The position numbers and the translations under genes are program-made. Positions 7,666 through 16,172 of a stretch of 40,392 bases of DNA are shown here, one piece after another (the first letter of the stretch is position 1; every line of letters starts with the position of its first letter). The notes below the pieces were generated by a model. The model searched no databases. It was not told the origin of the DNA and saw nothing but the letters and a program-made list of their open reading frames with translations. This DNA comes from an uncultured Eubacteriales bacterium (GTDB lineage: Bacteria > Bacillota > Clostridia > Peptostreptococcales > Anaerovoracaceae): positions 23,847 through 64,238 of the forward strand of contig CACYQX010000016.1 of assembly GCA_902776725.1 (NCBI GenBank), in the 5' to 3' direction.

Positions 7666-8328
7666 ATGGATGCATTGCAAAGAATCATTAAAGAAAAAAA
7701 CGAAATCAAGTCACTTTCGGACAAGATATACAATCAGCTTCTCAGGGAGATTTTGACGGGAAAGATTCCAAAGGACACTCGCCTAAACGAGGCGAAGCTC
7801 ACCGTCAAATACAAGACCAGCAGAACTCCCTTAAGAGAAGCTTTTAAGCGTCTTCAAGAAGATGGACTCGTGGAATATATAAGCAATCGCGGAGTCTTTG
7901 TTCGCGGTCTTTCGGAGAGTGAAATCGGAGACATGCTCGAAACAAGAGCCTTTCTTGAGATTAAGGCCACCGAGTGGTGCATTTCAAGAATAACCGAAGA
8001 AGAAATTGAGGATATCTCCGCCATCTTCAAGCATATGGAGTTTTACACTAAAAAAGGCGATATCCAGAAGATGATCGAAATCAACTATGCCTTCCATCGC
8101 CTCATTTACAAAGCAAGCCATGACCGTCTTTTGGAAAAGACGCTTTTGACCTATCAGAATTACTGCAATTATTGTTGCCCACCGAATTATTTTGCCCGCG
8201 GTTTCCTCAGAAGAACTCTTGAGGAGCACCGCCAGATTTATCGCGCCATCATCAACAAGGATCAGACGGCCGCCGCCAACGCCATGAAGGCGCATATGGA
8301 TGCGACCATAAAGCGTTCTAGTTATTGA
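7666..8328 (+). CDS. GntR-family transcriptional regulator (FadR/FCD subfamily)
   Basis: 220 residues from the ATG at 7666. The N-terminal winged helix-turn-helix is clear: a LREILTGKIPKDTRLNEAKL segment, then KYKTSRTPLREAFKRLQEDG, then a wing ending NRGVFV. The remaining ~130 residues are helical with FCD-type positions (MLETRAFLEIKA, NYAFHRLIYKASHD, EEHRQIYRAI, AMKAHM) that in this family bind a metal and a carboxylate effector. The ligand is not predictable. It is divergent from nth over a palindromic site and probably regulates itself. The 3' end overlaps the tail of the OatA-like gene on the other strand by 11 bp. Confidence 0.92.
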   Translation: MDALQRIIKEKNEIKSLSDKIYNQLLREILTGKIPKDTRLNEAKLTVKYKTSRTPLREAFKRLQEDGLVEYISNRGVFVRGLSESEIGDMLETRAFLEIKATEWCISRITEEEIEDISAIFKHMEFYTKKGDIQKMIEINYAFHRLIYKASHDRLLEKTLLTYQNYCNYCCPPNYFARGFLRRTLEEHRQIYRAIINKDQTAAANAMKAHMDATIKRSSY

Positions 8329-10138
8329 GAACGGCCTCTACGGTAATCTTAACGAGATCCGCATATTGAGCGGCACCTTCCTGAGACAATCCACCAACCT
8401 CTGTATCGAAGTATTCCGGATGATTCTCGCTGGCACCATACCAATCTATTGCGTAGGTGTTATCGTTTGAATTTACAAATTCACTTATCGTCGAATTGTT
8501 CGACTGTTCCCAGTCGGAGCCTCTATCGTTAACTATAAAGAGCAGTTGACTTTCCCTCATTCTTCCCCTTATATCATCAAGCGAATCATAGAGCTCACCT
8601 GCATGCGACAAAGAAAGAATTACGATATCGCCTTCCCAGCCCCCGTTTGAATAAGCCTCAAAAATCGGACCTGCCGATGTGCTGTATCTGGAAGCCGCAA
8701 TATCCGCGGTTATATTCGGAATATTGTCTATGAGCGCAGCCTGTGCGTTTAGCGCAAACTCATCCCCGATAAAAAGTGTATTGGTATCGTTAAAGCTCTT
8801 TGGAAGCGTATAAGCCTCCTCGCCCCCACCCTCGTTATTCTCGCCTTGCGCGCCCGAATTACCGCCTTGGTTTGAAGGTGTAATGGCACCGTTTTCTCCG
8901 GCATTATTCGATATCAAGAAAATACTGATGAGCGAAAGCAAAAGCAGCATAAGACCTACTATAAGGGCAATTCTCGTTTTTGCAATCGCCCTCTTATACT
9001 CCTGCTTTTCGTAGGTTGACTTCGGCGTACCGTCGATAATTCTGTATGTATCGGCTATAACACCTCTCCTTATGGGTCCTTCAACAAATCTCGCATTAAC
9101 CGCTGCCATTATTCCCATAAGTATGAGCGCAATCAATATCACCCACCATTTGCCGCCGTTTTCCAATCTCAGCAGCAATATAAACGGCATATGCCATAGA
9201 TAGATACCGTACGAGGCTTTACCGATAAGGCTGAAGGGTGTGAATCCCAAAAATCTTGCGAGAACGCTGCTTGGCCTGAATGCCGACAGGAGAATGCATG
9301 CGGTAAACAAGGACGCCAAGAGATTGAATCCCACTGATAACATTTTGGATTCGCTCGAAAGCACAACCATAAGAACCAGCGCTATCATAGAAACGACTCC
9401 GAGTATATCCATGATGAATACGGGGTACTCCCAGATTCTATCCCTCGGATTTCCCGTATAGCACGCAAGCGCCGCTCCTATAAAGAAAGAGAAGCATCTG
9501 GTATCCGTTCCCAGCAATGCCCTTGCCGGTGTCTCGGAATTGTAAAGCACAGCCATCAGCACAAATGATATGAGAGCCAGTGCTCCGGCCGCTATGAGAG
9601 GCATTCTGTCGTCCTTCAAGAAACTATGGATGCACCAAAGGATAAGTGACCAAACAATGATCATCTGAATCACAGCCGAAAGAGCCCATAGGAAGCCAAG
9701 CGGAGACTCGGCACCCAAATTTCCGTATTTAAATATCTGCCACAAGTTTTCAAAACCTAGAAGTCCGGGAATAAAATCCGCCCTGAACTGCGGCAGGAAC
9801 GATCTTCTAAATATAGCAAGAAGTATACTGAATATGAGCACCATCAAAACGAGCGACGGAAAAATCTTTGATGCTCTGTTTTTGTAGAACTTAACCAGGT
9901 CCAGTTTGTTTTCTTTTTCTATCCTCCTCATCATCGATTCCGTAATAAGATATCCGGAAACCACGAAGAGTATGGAATAACCCAAGCTTCCGCCTTTGAT
10001 AAATGGAATGTTTAGCGCTTTCAATACCACCACAATTATTCCTATCGCCCTTATTCCATAGACGGCAGGAAACAGAAGTGTCGAATTATTTGATTTTGGA
10101 AAAAGATAGTCAACTATCCTACTATGAAACTGTAACAT
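8318..10138 (-). CDS. OatA-like acyltransferase-3/SGNH two-domain membrane protein, probably degenerate
   Basis: 606 residues. About 1-410 form a polytopic acyltransferase-3 domain. A Gly/Asn/Glu linker (about 411-445) and an extracellular SGNH-like domain (about 450-606) follow. This is the architecture of peptidoglycan O-acetyltransferase OatA and relatives. Conserved positions look changed. The usual LYHL near residue 40 is LKAL, so its His is Ala41. The following G-V-D-x-F-F-V is G-Y-S-I-L-F-V. The SGNH nucleophile motif GDS is GDE (458-460), and the C-terminal DGxH is E-V-G-G (580-583). A catalytically inactive or divergent role is possible. It overlaps the upstream M50 peptidase gene by 25 bp and ends the long valS-led run. 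Confidence 0.85.
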   Translation of the reverse strand: MLQFHSRIVDYLFPKSNNSTLLFPAVYGIRAIGIIVVVLKALNIPFIKGGSLGYSILFVVSGYLITESMMRRIEKENKLDLVKFYKNRASKIFPSLVLMVLIFSILLAIFRRSFLPQFRADFIPGLLGFENLWQIFKYGNLGAESPLGFLWALSAVIQMIIVWSLILWCIHSFLKDDRMPLIAAGALALISFVLMAVLYNSETPARALLGTDTRCFSFFIGAALACYTGNPRDRIWEYPVFIMDILGVVSMIALVLMVVLSSESKMLSVGFNLLASLFTACILLSAFRPSSVLARFLGFTPFSLIGKASYGIYLWHMPFILLLRLENGGKWWVILIALILMGIMAAVNARFVEGPIRRGVIADTYRIIDGTPKSTYEKQEYKRAIAKTRIALIVGLMLLLLSLISIFLISNNAGENGAITPSNQGGNSGAQGENNEGGGEEAYTLPKSFNDTNTLFIGDEFALNAQAALIDNIPNITADIAASRYSTSAGPIFEAYSNGGWEGDIVILSLSHAGELYDSLDDIRGRMRESQLLFIVNDRGSDWEQSNNSTISEFVNSNDNTYAIDWYGASENHPEYFDTEVGGLSQEGAAQYADLVKITVEAVLNN

Positions 10139-10842
10139 ATTTTAAAAACTCCGCTAACCAAGGGGTTTAGCAAAACCCCCGTAATATTAAACATTATAAG
10201 CATTATCAGTATCAGGAAGCCATTGCTGTATAGTGGCCTATACCACGAATACTTTGAAAGATCAAATATCTGCGTGACGAGATTGAATCCGTCAAGCGGT
10301 GGCACGGGCAAAAGATTAAAGAACATCAGCACGATATTTATTATGATTATGTTCTCAAGAATCTCAAACAGCACGCTGCCCACGCTACTTCCCAAAAACC
10401 TCATCGGGGCCAAATGAACTATGAACCTTAATGCGACGGTTGTCAATACCACTATCAAAAGGTTCATACACACACCGGCTACGGCGACGAGCGCCTCATC
10501 ACGCCTTCGATGCTTGTAATAGCTCGGGTTGATCTGTACAGGTACGCCCCATCCAAATCCGGCAAAGAATAGCGCCAGCATCCCCAGCGGATCTATATGC
10601 GCAAGCGGATTTATGGTTACCCTGCCTTGACTCTTTGGCGTGGGGTCTCCGAGCTTGGTCGAGACGATAGCATGTCCAAACTCGTGGAGCGATAGTCCTA
10701 TCACTATTCCGGGAAGCATCAGGAGTTTGTCGATTACCCATGCAATAGGATCGGATATTCCGCCACGCACAAACCTCATGGCAACCATGAGTATGATAAC
10801 CAGAATCATTGGATTTAGTTTTCCGTCTCTAGATTTATTCAT
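10114..10842 (-). CDS. Site-2-protease-type M50 zinc metallopeptidase, membrane protein
   Basis: 242 residues with several membrane helices. The zinc site HEFGH sits in GLSLHEFGHAIVSTKLGD. The second motif NLLPVPPLDGFNLV supplies the Asp ligand of the NPDG-type signature. This is the short, PDZ-less M50 subfamily common in Firmicutes. These are intramembrane proteases, but the substrate is unknown. The gene overlaps miaB by 4 bp (ATGA), and its 3' end overlaps the OatA-like gene by 25 bp, so the three are translationally coupled. Confidence 0.93.
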   Translation of the reverse strand: MNKSRDGKLNPMILVIILMVAMRFVRGGISDPIAWVIDKLLMLPGIVIGLSLHEFGHAIVSTKLGDPTPKSQGRVTINPLAHIDPLGMLALFFAGFGWGVPVQINPSYYKHRRRDEALVAVAGVCMNLLIVVLTTVALRFIVHLAPMRFLGSSVGSVLFEILENIIIINIVLMFFNLLPVPPLDGFNLVTQIFDLSKYSWYRPLYSNGFLILIMLIMFNITGVLLNPLVSGVFKICYSFIVG

Positions 10843-12167
10843 TCAACAATTCTTCCCATCAGGCTAAATGTCTTTGCGTCTGTTATTTCCACTTTTACTA
10901 TACTTCCTATGAGAGCTGCGTCGCCCGGGAAGTTTACGAGTTTAAAACCGTCCGTTCTTCCCGTAAGAGTATTCTCGTCTGTTTTACTTGTTCCTTCCAC
11001 GAGGACTTCCTCTACGCGTCCCAAATAAGCCTTATTCTTTCTCTCGCTTATCTCGTTAACCGCTTCCACGAGTCTGTTGAACCGCGCATGCTTTGTTTCC
11101 TCAGGGATTTGGTCTTCAAACTTTTCCGCAGGCGTTCCCTTTCTTATCGAGTAAAGGAATGTAAAGGCCGAATCGTATTCAACCTCCCTGACCAGAGAGA
11201 GCGTATCCTCAAAGTCCTCCTCCGTCTCGCCCGGAAAACCCACTATTATATCCGTGGAAATCGTTATCTCCGGAACCGCCGCCCTAATTTTCCTGACAAG
11301 CTCCAAATAATGCGCCCTGTCATAATGCCTATTCATTCTCTTAAGCACAATATCCGATCCGGCCTGTACCGGTAGGTGAATATTTTTGCAGAGCTTTTTG
11401 CAATCAACAAATGCTTCGATAAGCTCATCCGATAGATCCTTTGGATGTGAAGTCATAAATCTGATTCTTTCGATCCCCGGAATATCGTTAATCCGCCTGA
11501 TTAGAGAAGCAAAATTCATTTCGCTCCCGTCTTCCGCGAGACCTTTATACGAGTTCACATTCTGCCCGAGAAGCATAACCTCCCTAACACCGTCCGCAGC
11601 CAAGTTTTCTATCTCGGAGATGATTGCTTTGGGCGTTCTGCTTTTTTCTCTTCCTCTCGTATATGGCACTATGCAGTAGGTGCAGAAGTTGTTGCACCCA
11701 AAGGTTATGTTTACTAGAGCCTTATGCTTAAAAAGCCTCTCTGCAGGGAGTCCCTCCACGATCGTATCCGTATCCGGCCAAACCTCTATTAGTTTGGATT
11801 TCTCCTCGCTTACCTTTTGGATAAGCTCAGGAAGCATATGTATATTATGAGTTCCTATGACTATGTCTACCCAGGGGTATTTTGCTTTGAGAGTATCTAT
11901 TACCGTCTGCTGCTGCATCATGCATCCCGAGACGCAAATTAAAAACTCCGGGTTATCTTCTTTTCTATGTTTCAGCTGCCCCAAAGTGCCAAAAAAATGC
12001 TTGTCCGCATTTTCTCGCACGCTGCATGTATTCATTATCTCTATATCGGCATCGTCGCGGTTCTCCAAGCGGGTCATCCCCATCTCAAGAAGAAGTCCCG
12101 CCATGGTCTCGGAATCATGCTCATTCATCTGACAGCCAAATGTTGTTATATGAAATGTTTTATTCAT
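10839..12167 (-). CDS. miaB: tRNA-2-methylthio-N6-dimethylallyladenosine synthase
   Basis: A 442-residue radical SAM methylthiotransferase that adds a methylthio group to i6A37 of tRNAs reading UNN codons. The N-terminal cluster cysteines are C12 (TFGCQMNE), C48 (NTCSVREN) and C82 (VSGCMMQ). The radical SAM cluster is C158, C162 and C165 in FGCNNFCTYCIVPYTRGRE. A TRAM domain follows at the C terminus. Length is normal. It lies 13 nt after gpsA. The motif set fits MiaB rather than MtaB or RimO. Confidence 0.96.
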   Translation of the reverse strand: MNKTFHITTFGCQMNEHDSETMAGLLLEMGMTRLENRDDADIEIMNTCSVRENADKHFFGTLGQLKHRKEDNPEFLICVSGCMMQQQTVIDTLKAKYPWVDIVIGTHNIHMLPELIQKVSEEKSKLIEVWPDTDTIVEGLPAERLFKHKALVNITFGCNNFCTYCIVPYTRGREKSRTPKAIISEIENLAADGVREVMLLGQNVNSYKGLAEDGSEMNFASLIRRINDIPGIERIRFMTSHPKDLSDELIEAFVDCKKLCKNIHLPVQAGSDIVLKRMNRHYDRAHYLELVRKIRAAVPEITISTDIIVGFPGETEEDFEDTLSLVREVEYDSAFTFLYSIRKGTPAEKFEDQIPEETKHARFNRLVEAVNEISERKNKAYLGRVEEVLVEGTSKTDENTLTGRTDGFKLVNFPGDAALIGSIVKVEITDAKTFSLMGRIVE

Positions 12168-12180
12168 ATCACGCTTGACC

Positions 12181-13206
12181 TTATTCGCTCTTTAGACTTC
12201 TTAACATAAGGTTGTCGATGGCCTCTCCGGGCGTAAGCTTTCCGTCGAGACAGGCTTTGATGCTCTTTGTTATCGGCATGTCAACTCCTAGTTTATCCGC
12301 GAGCTTGCATGCGGCCTCGCATGTGTATACGCCTTCAACAACCATGCCTACTTCTTTCATTGCTTCTTCAACGGGAACTCCCTCCCCAAGCAGAATGCCG
12401 CAACGTCTGTTTCTGGAATGCATGCTGGTGCACGTAACTATCAAATCGCCGACACCGGTGAGCCCCGCAAATGTTTCTTCCTTTGCTCCCATGGCAACGC
12501 CGAGCCTCATTATCTCTGCCATACCTCTCGTCATAAGGGCGGCTTTTGCATTATCACCAAAACCGAGACCGTCAGAGATTCCGGCGCCGAGCGCCATTAT
12601 ATTCTTTAGCGATCCACCGAGCTCGACTCCCACTATGTCGTCATTGGTATAGACTCTGAATCTCTCGGTTGAGAATGCTTCCTGAATAGTCTTTGCCGCT
12701 TCCTTGTCATCCGATGCAACGGCAACCGTGGTAGGAAGTCCAATTCCAACTTCTTCCGCATGCGAAGGGCCGGAAAGCGAAACATACCTCGTCCCCGGTC
12801 TTACTTCTTCGGCAACCTCAGAAAGCCTCTTGAGACTCTCGATTTCTATTCCCTTAGCAACGTCGACCACTATTGCATCCTCCGGAATAAGATCGCTGAT
12901 TCCCGCGAAAGCGGCCCTGAACACCTGTGCAGGCACAGCAAAAACCACAATGTCAGACTCCTCGAGAGCTGCTGCAATTTCTTTTTTATTCTCGGATTCT
13001 TCGATTATATAGTTAATCCCGGAAGGAATCTTTGCTCCCGGAAGATATCTCGAATTCTCACCTGTCTCCCTACAATTCATAAGGAGTTCTTTGTTCATAT
13101 CCGTTACGGATACAGAATGCCCCTTTCCTGCAAGCAGAATGCTTATGGCCGTTCCAAAGCTCCCATATCCTATTATGCATACATTTTTCTTTTCAAAGTC
13201 TGTCAT
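12181..13206 (-). CDS. gpsA: Glycerol-3-phosphate dehydrogenase [NAD(P)+]
   Basis: A 341-residue enzyme reducing dihydroxyacetone phosphate to sn-glycerol 3-phosphate for phospholipid synthesis. Seen: the Rossmann motif IGYGSFGTA, FAVPAQVFR, SGPSHAEEV, the catalytic Lys in VELGGSLKNIMALGAG, and GVGDLIVTCTSMHSRNR. It directly follows plsY, whose product acylates the glycerol 3-phosphate made here, so the pair forms a lipid-precursor module. A GGGGG ribosome site precedes the ATG. Confidence 0.96.
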   Translation of the reverse strand: MTDFEKKNVCIIGYGSFGTAISILLAGKGHSVSVTDMNKELLMNCRETGENSRYLPGAKIPSGINYIIEESENKKEIAAALEESDIVVFAVPAQVFRAAFAGISDLIPEDAIVVDVAKGIEIESLKRLSEVAEEVRPGTRYVSLSGPSHAEEVGIGLPTTVAVASDDKEAAKTIQEAFSTERFRVYTNDDIVGVELGGSLKNIMALGAGISDGLGFGDNAKAALMTRGMAEIMRLGVAMGAKEETFAGLTGVGDLIVTCTSMHSRNRRCGILLGEGVPVEEAMKEVGMVVEGVYTCEAACKLADKLGVDMPITKSIKACLDGKLTPGEAIDNLMLRSLKSE

Positions 13207-13225
13207 AATTTTTCCCCCGTCATTT

Positions 13226-13942
13226 TTACTTTAGATTGTTAGGCTCTTTGCGAAACGATAGCTTATTCTCTTCTCCTTTGATGATTCGCTTTATATTTTC
13301 TCTATGTTTAATCACAAGTATCGCAGCCATGATGATGAGAGGCAAAATTATCGGCATTGCCCTATACACAAAGAGCGCAAAGCTTACTCCTCTCGTAATA
13401 ACTCCTCTCTTCATCAGCCACCATATGTATATAAACGGAAATATAGCCGCTGCGCATATGGATCCCAGGGAGACGATGCGAGTCGCAACCACTATTATCA
13501 CGAATATACCCAGGCATATAAGCGCAATCCTATAATCTGTCGCAAGAAGCACACCGAGTGCAGTTGCAACGCCCTTACCTCCTTTGAATTTAAAAATCAA
13601 AGGCCAGACGTGCCCGATGAATACCGCCAATCCGCACCAAGCGCTCACTGCCATTGCATATGAATCGGCAGGTGTAAAAACCGGATCGAACATCTTCTCG
13701 GCTATCGCATGTGCAGCAAAGAATCCAAGCGCCGTAGCTAAAAAGCCCTTTGCCACGTCTATTACCAGAGTGACTACTGCGGCTTTCGCCCCAAGTACGC
13801 GAAGCACGTTTGTGGCTCCGGCGTTTCCGCTTCCTTCTTTTTTGATATCCTTACCCGCGGCTCTCGCAAGCAGCGTCGCCGGCGATATATTGCCTATAAA
13901 ATATGAAATTGTCATCAGCAATAATGCTATTACGGTTTTCAT
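13226..13942 (-). CDS. plsY: Glycerol-3-phosphate acyltransferase PlsY
   Basis: A 238-residue membrane protein that transfers an acyl group from acyl-phosphate (made by PlsX, encoded upstream in the same run) to glycerol 3-phosphate. The signatures are intact: GSGNAGATNVLR, HVWPLIFKFKGGKGVAT, and KHRENIKRIIKGEE near the C terminus. About six hydrophobic segments are visible. It is some 30-40 residues longer than the typical ~200, mostly in a loop after about residue 75 and at the end. It starts four bases after the der stop codon. Confidence 0.96.
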   Translation of the reverse strand: MKTVIALLLMTISYFIGNISPATLLARAAGKDIKKEGSGNAGATNVLRVLGAKAAVVTLVIDVAKGFLATALGFFAAHAIAEKMFDPVFTPADSYAMAVSAWCGLAVFIGHVWPLIFKFKGGKGVATALGVLLATDYRIALICLGIFVIIVVATRIVSLGSICAAAIFPFIYIWWLMKRGVITRGVSFALFVYRAMPIILPLIIMAAILVIKHRENIKRIIKGEENKLSFRKEPNNLK

Positions 13943-13945
13943 ATC

Positions 13946-15268
13946 CTAATCCTGTTTCTCTCCTCTTTCTCTGAAGACGAATTTTATCGACGTGCCTCTA
14001 AATCCATAGGCATCCCTAATCTTATTCTCCAAATACCTTGAATATGAGAAGTGCATAAGTTCTCTGTCGTTAAGCGAGAAGGAGAATAGCGGCGGCTTAA
14101 TTCCAATCTGCGACGCATAGTAAATCTTGAGCCTTCTGCCCTTGTCTGATGGCGGCGGATTCATAAGCATGGCATCCGCTATCAGACTGTTTAACTGTCC
14201 CGTCGTTACTCTCATCGCTCTTGTCTCGGCAACAGCTTTTACTTCTTCCATTACCGTTTCGAGCCTTTGCTTCTTGAGAGCGGAGATAAATACTATCGGG
14301 GCATATGACATAAAGAGAAGCTCAGCCTCGAGCTTGCGTCTAAAGTCTCTCATAGTATTCGTTTCTTTTTGGACAAGGTCCCATTTGTTTACTACGACTA
14401 CGATTCCTTTTCCTGCTTCGTGAGCCTCACCCGCAATCTTCTTATCCTGTTCGGTAAGACCTTCCGTAGCATCGATCAAAAGAAGACAAACGTCGCAACG
14501 CTCGATGCTCGCTATCGCTCTGATTACGCTGTATTTCTCGATGTCCTCCGTTACCTTGCTCCTTCTTCTTATTCCGGCGGTATCTATGAGAGTGTACTTA
14601 TCTCCCTGCCATTCAAACGGCGTGTCGATAGAGTCCCTGGTCGTTCCCGCAATCGGCGATACTATGACTCTGTTCTCGTCGAGGAAGGCGTTGATGAGGG
14701 ATGATTTTCCCACGTTCGGTTTTCCTATTACGGCAACCTTGATATCCTCATCTTCTTCGACATCGTTTTCAGGAAGAGCCTCAACTATTTCGTCGAGTAT
14801 ATCTCCAAGGTTGAGCATATTTAATGCAGAGACCGGAATCGGGTCTCCGATCCCCAGCGTATAGAAATCGTAGAATCCATCCGGCATCTTTGATGGGTTG
14901 TCTATTTTATTTACCAGCAAAATGACTTTCTTTCCCGTGCGCCTGAGGATATTGGCAACCTCTTCGTCGGCAGAAGTGATTCCTTCTTTTCCGTCAACCA
15001 AAAACAATATGACGTCCGCCATATCTATCGCCATCTGCGCCTGTTCGCGCATCTGAGAAAGGATTACGTCTCTGCTGTCCGGTTCAATTCCGCCGGTATC
15101 GATGATATCAAAATGAACACCGCGCCATTCGGCCTCGGCGTAAATTCTGTCTCTTGTGACACCCGGAGTATCCTCAACTATGGAGACTCTCCTTCCCACT
15201 ATTTTGTTGAAGAAGGTGGACTTACCCACATTTGGTCTTCCCACCACAGCAACTATCGGTTTACTCAC
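13946..15268 (-). CDS. der: Ribosome-assembly GTPase Der (EngA)
   Basis: 440 residues with two tandem GTPase domains and a C-terminal KH-like domain, needed for 50S subunit maturation. The first G1 motif is GRPNVGKST (10-18), with DTPGVTRD, DTGG and NKID. The second is GKPNVGKSS (182-190), with AGTTRDSID, DTAG and NKWD. It begins with GTG (15268) overlapping the ftsY stop by eight bases. GGAGG sits 8 nt upstream of this GTG, which supports the start. Confidence 0.97.
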   Translation of the reverse strand: MSKPIVAVVGRPNVGKSTFFNKIVGRRVSIVEDTPGVTRDRIYAEAEWRGVHFDIIDTGGIEPDSRDVILSQMREQAQMAIDMADVILFLVDGKEGITSADEEVANILRRTGKKVILLVNKIDNPSKMPDGFYDFYTLGIGDPIPVSALNMLNLGDILDEIVEALPENDVEEDEDIKVAVIGKPNVGKSSLINAFLDENRVIVSPIAGTTRDSIDTPFEWQGDKYTLIDTAGIRRRSKVTEDIEKYSVIRAIASIERCDVCLLLIDATEGLTEQDKKIAGEAHEAGKGIVVVVNKWDLVQKETNTMRDFRRKLEAELLFMSYAPIVFISALKKQRLETVMEEVKAVAETRAMRVTTGQLNSLIADAMLMNPPPSDKGRRLKIYYASQIGIKPPLFSFSLNDRELMHFSYSRYLENKIRDAYGFRGTSIKFVFRERGEKQD

Positions 15269-16160
15269 TTATAACGCCTCCGGCAAATGACCTCGGATGG
15301 AATTCCTGAAGGTCTTCCAGTTTCTCTCCTACACCGATAAACTTGATTGGTATATTGAATTCATCCGTAACGGTGATTGCGATACCGCCCTTTGCGGTAC
15401 CGTCGAGCTTTGTCAGAACTATTCCCGTAACATCTGCGACCTCGTTAAACTCCTTTGCCTGCGAAATCGCATTCTTTCCGGTTGTGGCATCAAGAACCAA
15501 AAGCGTTTCCCTCTCCGCTTCCGGATACTCCTTGGAGATTACTTTGTTCATCTTCTCGAGTTCCTGCATGAGGTTCCTCTTGGTCTGAAGCCTTCCCGCG
15601 GTATCGCAGATGAGAACATCTATATTCTTGGCCTTGGCCGACTGAATCGCATCGTAGATTACGGACGAAGGATCCGCACCCTCTTGGTGACGCACGGTAT
15701 TTACACCGATTCTGTCGCCCCAGATCTCAAGTTGTTCACTCGCGGCAGCCCTAAAGGTATCCGCAGCGGCAAGCATTACGGTCTTGCCCTGGTTTTTGAG
15801 TCTGTATCCAAGCTTTGCAATTGTCGTAGTCTTTCCGCCGCCGTTAATTCCTATCATCAGGATTATCAAAGGATATTTGTTGCAGAGTTTATTTCTGTCT
15901 CCCTTGTCAATACTCCAGGTGATAACGCTAACGAGGGAATCCTTTACTCGTTCCGGGTTCTTGATATTGTTAAACTTGATATGATCCCTAAGGTCCTGCA
16001 TTATGCGCATGGTTGTATCCATACCGATATCGCTCGTGATAAGAACCTCCTCGAGTTCATCGTAGAGACTCTCGTCGATTTCGGTATATCCGCCGAGCAC
16101 ATTTCCTATCCTCTCGGACAGCTTGCCAAAGAAACCCTTTTTCTCTTCTAAAACAGCCAT
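15261..16160 (-). CDS. ftsY: Signal recognition particle receptor FtsY
   Basis: A 299-residue SRP GTPase that docks ribosome-nascent chain complexes at the membrane. It has only the NG domain, with no long acidic A domain, as is common in Firmicutes. Seen: the N domain (LYDELEEVLITSDIGMDTT), G1 GINGGGKTTT (from 104), AADTFRAAASEQLE, DTAGRLQTKRNLM, TKLDGTAKGG and GVGEKLEDL. It follows smc by 12 nt. The classic neighbour ffh is not in the window. Confidence 0.97.
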   Translation of the reverse strand: MAVLEEKKGFFGKLSERIGNVLGGYTEIDESLYDELEEVLITSDIGMDTTMRIMQDLRDHIKFNNIKNPERVKDSLVSVITWSIDKGDRNKLCNKYPLIILMIGINGGGKTTTIAKLGYRLKNQGKTVMLAAADTFRAAASEQLEIWGDRIGVNTVRHQEGADPSSVIYDAIQSAKAKNIDVLICDTAGRLQTKRNLMQELEKMNKVISKEYPEAERETLLVLDATTGKNAISQAKEFNEVADVTGIVLTKLDGTAKGGIAITVTDEFNIPIKFIGVGEKLEDLQEFHPRSFAGGVISE

Positions 16161-16172
16161 TATACTTCCTCA

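Noticed and set aside
11655-11685. TGGCAC...GTGCA string resembling a sigma-54 -24/-12 promoter
   Set aside because: Spacing is wrong and it lies inside miaB; no convincing sigma-54 promoter was found anywhere despite rpoN being present.
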